From: Bacteroidales bacterium | GTDB lineage: Bacteria > Bacteroidota > Bacteroidia > Bacteroidales > UBA1715 | Direction of reading: 5' to 3' | Assembly: GCA_024409235.1 (NCBI GenBank) | Contig: JAKSUA010000002.1 | Location: 157,961-221,960, forward strand | DNA: 64,000 nt | Part shown: piece by piece, positions 62,158 through 64,000 of the stretch | How the letters are laid out: each line of letters opens with the position of its first letter | Position numbering within the stretch: position 1 is the first letter of the stretch | Program-made: the position numbers and the translations under genes | The notes under the pieces: generated by a model | Told to the model about the DNA's origin: nothing | What the model saw: only the letters and a program-made list of their open reading frames with translations | Databases searched by the model: none

Positions 62158-62670
62158 ATGAAACAATTCGTAAAAATCGCAATCGCCGTTTTATTTATTA
62201 GCGGTCTTTCATTCAACTCACAGGCTCAGAAATTTGGCCACATTAATTTTGAGGAATTAGTAGCTTCAATGCCAGAGAAAAATGAAGCTCAAAAAACACT
62301 TGAAAAAGAATACAACGAAATGCGAAGCATTATTGAAAGCATGTCGGTTGAGTTCAACAAAAAATTTTTAGCAGCTCAAAAATCTTCCGACACATTGAGC
62401 AGTGCTAGCAAACAACTTTTAGAACAAGACCTTAATGATATGCAAAACCGCATAATGCAATACCAACAAAATGCTGAAGTACAATTAAATAAACGTCAGC
62501 AAGAACTTCTTGATCCAATATTAGATAAAGCAGAAGCTGCGATTAAAGCAGTAGCATCAAAAGAAGGATTTTTATACATATTTGACATCAGCGAAGGCAG
62601 TCAAATTCTTTATTTCTCAGACAAAAGCATCGACGTTATGTCTTTAGTAAAGAAAGAATTAGGTATATAA
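62158..62670 (+). CDS. OmpH/Skp-family periplasmic chaperone (second copy)
   Basis: A 170-residue paralogue of the preceding chaperone, clearly diverged from it. Signal peptide (cleavage near SQA), start KFGHINFEELVASMPEKNEAQ, a helical arm (about 45-125), and a C-terminal segment EGFLYIFDISEGSQILYF. Paired Skp genes after bamA are the rule in many Bacteroidota. It closes the operon before a strong terminator. Confidence 0.92.
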   Translation: MKQFVKIAIAVLFISGLSFNSQAQKFGHINFEELVASMPEKNEAQKTLEKEYNEMRSIIESMSVEFNKKFLAAQKSSDTLSSASKQLLEQDLNDMQNRIMQYQQNAEVQLNKRQQELLDPILDKAEAAIKAVASKEGFLYIFDISEGSQILYFSDKSIDVMSLVKKELGI

Positions 62671-62690
62671 AAAATCAAAAACAATGTATA

Positions 62691-62721
62691 AAAAAAGGTC
62701 TTCAGAATGAAGACCTTTTTT
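62691..62721 (+). terminator. Terminator of the uppS-bamA-skp operon
   Basis: AAAAAAGGTCTTC and GAAGACCTTTTTT (62691-62703, 62709-62721) around AGAAT form a perfect hairpin with T tract. Confidence 0.85.
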
Positions 62722-62810
62722 ATTTTACGTGTATTACGTATTTTCTTGCGAAACACACGTAATTTTATAAAATTCAGCACTTTAAGTGTATTTCATTTCA
62801 AAAAAACATA

Positions 62811-62818
62811 TACATTTG
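62811..62818 (+). promoter_or_regulatory. Promoter -7 element of gdhA
   Basis: TACATTTG (TAnnTTTG), 37 bases before the ATG at 62856. Confidence 0.65.
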
Positions 62819-62855
62819 CCATACACAAAAATTAAAACGTTAAATAAATAAAAAC

Positions 62856-64000
62856 ATGGCAAAGAATTTCGACAAAGAATTGAACGATTTCATGGCGAAA
62901 GTAATCGCTAAGAATCCAGGTGAATCAGAATTCCACCAAGCAGTTCACGAAGTAGTAAAATCTATCCTTCCATTCTTGGATGAAAATCCAAAATACAAAG
63001 CTGCAAAAGTTTTGGAAAGAATGGTAGAACCAGAAAGAGTATTCATCTTCAGAGTTCCTTGGGTTGATGACAAAGGTGAATGGCAAATCAACCGCGGTTT
63101 CCGTGTTCAAATGAACAGCGCAATCGGTCCTTACAAAGGCGGTCTTCGTTTCCACCCAACTGTAAACTTGGGTATTTTGAAATTCTTGGCTTTCGAACAA
63201 ACTTTCAAAAACTCTTTGACTACTCTTCCAATGGGTGGTGGTAAAGGTGGTTCTGACTTCGATCCAAAAGGAAAATCTGATAATGAAGTTATGCGTTTCT
63301 GCCAAAGCTTCATGACAGAACTTCAAAAATACATCGGTCCAGATACTGACGTTCCTGCTGGTGATATCGGTGTTGGTGGTCGTGAAGTTGGTTTCTTGTT
63401 CGGTCAATACAAAAGAATCCGTGATGAATTTACAGGTGTGTTAACTGGTAAAGGTCTTTCATTCGGTGGTTCTTTGATCCGTCCTGAAGCTACTGGTTAC
63501 CGCGTAACTTATTTCGCACAATCAATGTTAGCAACAAAAGGCACTTCATTAGAAGGTAAAACAGTTGCTATCTCTGGTTCAGGTAACGTTGCTCAATACG
63601 CAGTTGAAAAATGTACTCAACTAGGTGCAAAAGTTGTTTCAATGTCTGACTCTAACGGTACTATCGTTGATGAAGCAGGAATCACACCAGAAAAATTAGC
63701 ATTCGTATTCGAATTAAAGAATGTTAAACGTGGCCGTATCAAAGAATATGCTGACAAATTCGGTTGCAAATATTTCGAAGGTCAACGTCCATGGAAAAAC
63801 GTTAAATGTGATGTAGCTATGCCATGTGCAACTCAAAACGAATTGGACGAAAGTGATGCTAAAGCATTGGTTGCTAACGGTACAATGTGTGTTGCTGAAG
63901 GTGCTAACATGCCTTCTACAGCTGAAGCAGTAAACGTATTCCAAGATGCTAAGATTCTTTACGCTCCAGGTAAGGCTTCTAACGCTGGTGGTGTTGCAAC
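62856..64000 (+). CDS. gdhA: NADP-type glutamate dehydrogenase (3' end beyond window)
   Basis: About 381 of the usual 445 residues are visible; the right end runs off the window. It interconverts 2-oxoglutarate plus ammonia and glutamate. Seen: RVFIFRVPWVDDKGEW, GFRVQMNSAIGPYKGGLRFH (substrate-binding Lys), PMGGGKGGSDFDPKGKSD with the catalytic Lys, PAGDIGVGGREVGF, RPEATGYRVTYF and the Rossmann motif ISGSGNVAQYAVEK. Like nifJ, it uses the highly biased codons of strongly expressed genes. Confidence 0.97.
   Translation, partial: MAKNFDKELNDFMAKVIAKNPGESEFHQAVHEVVKSILPFLDENPKYKAAKVLERMVEPERVFIFRVPWVDDKGEWQINRGFRVQMNSAIGPYKGGLRFHPTVNLGILKFLAFEQTFKNSLTTLPMGGGKGGSDFDPKGKSDNEVMRFCQSFMTELQKYIGPDTDVPAGDIGVGGREVGFLFGQYKRIRDEFTGVLTGKGLSFGGSLIRPEATGYRVTYFAQSMLATKGTSLEGKTVAISGSGNVAQYAVEKCTQLGAKVVSMSDSNGTIVDEAGITPEKLAFVFELKNVKRGRIKEYADKFGCKYFEGQRPWKNVKCDVAMPCATQNELDESDAKALVANGTMCVAEGANMPSTAEAVNVFQDAKILYAPGKASNAGGVA

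Noticed and set aside
62925..63407. 160-codon minus-strand frame inside gdhA, and similar ones inside nifJ
   Set aside because: Caused by the strong codon bias of these genes, which removes stops from the antisense frame; the products (Thr/Phe/Val-rich) have no protein-like pattern.
1..64000. CRISPR arrays or cas genes
   Set aside because: No regularly spaced short repeats and no Cas-like reading frame were found.

Overview
The window comes from an anaerobic, AT-rich member of the order Bacteroidales (phylum Bacteroidota). The signs are: promoters of the TAnnTTTG type (often with a TTG or TTTG about 19-20 bp upstream) before most genes, A-rich start regions instead of Shine-Dalgarno sites, type IX secretion (T9SS) C-terminal sorting domains, DUF3078, DUF4159 and DUF2795 families, a homodimeric pyruvate:ferredoxin oxidoreductase, and a BamA gene followed by two Skp/OmpH genes. 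The genus cannot be told from the sequence. No window-wide prophage, CRISPR array or rRNA operon is present.

Layout. 1-6190 (minus): partial surE, a serine hydrolase, a DUF4159/membrane-protein pair and tyrS. 6417-14237 (plus): a RhuM-type DNA-binding/PLD-like fusion, a Pif1-like helicase, a DUF3078 protein, then a coiled-coil protein, zapA, a probable 6S RNA, rny and a sugar-nucleotide epimerase. 14392-19492: nifJ and a YihY-family membrane protein. 19544-24049 (minus): a GH5 lipoprotein, aguB-aguA (agmatine to putrescine), a DEDD exonuclease and a secreted thioredoxin. 24223-25156: a tRNA-Arg(ACG) followed by an 820-bp relic island bounded by copies of the tRNA 3' end. 25168-27574 (minus): recF, rnz and a STAS protein. 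27709-29894 (plus): a GH29 fucosidase, a cobalamin adenosyltransferase and a DUF2795 protein. 29955-33728: era and rluB, divergent from der.

33798-40277 is the most unusual region. It holds a three-gene operon (39-residue secreted peptide, T9SS-sorted protein, lipoprotein), an M4 metalloprotease with a T9SS tail, and a 522-residue protein that joins an ECF-like sigma factor to a transmembrane helix and a C-terminal outer-membrane beta-barrel. The sigma-barrel gene and the peptide operon share a 54-bp upstream block with an identical 30-bp core, which suggests one regulon. Next to it a decayed Zn-ribbon insertion sequence abuts a headless nrnA fragment, a sign of IS-driven rearrangement.

40294-52410: a YeiH-type exporter with a small membrane partner, a Y-family polymerase with a YolD protein, a GlsB/YmgE protein, a lipoprotein, a candidate small RNA, purT, an SDR enzyme, a WG-repeat protein, xerD, uvrA and an ECF sigma factor. 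52577-64000: a TrpB2-type synthase, an NlpC/P60 peptidase, gph, an extended RluA-type synthase, a carboxylesterase, the uppS-bamA-skp-skp envelope operon, and the start of gdhA.

Several starts were set by promoter position: where a TAnnTTTG element overlaps the longest reading frame, the first ATG downstream was chosen. Family names rest on recognition of motifs by eye; no database search was run.
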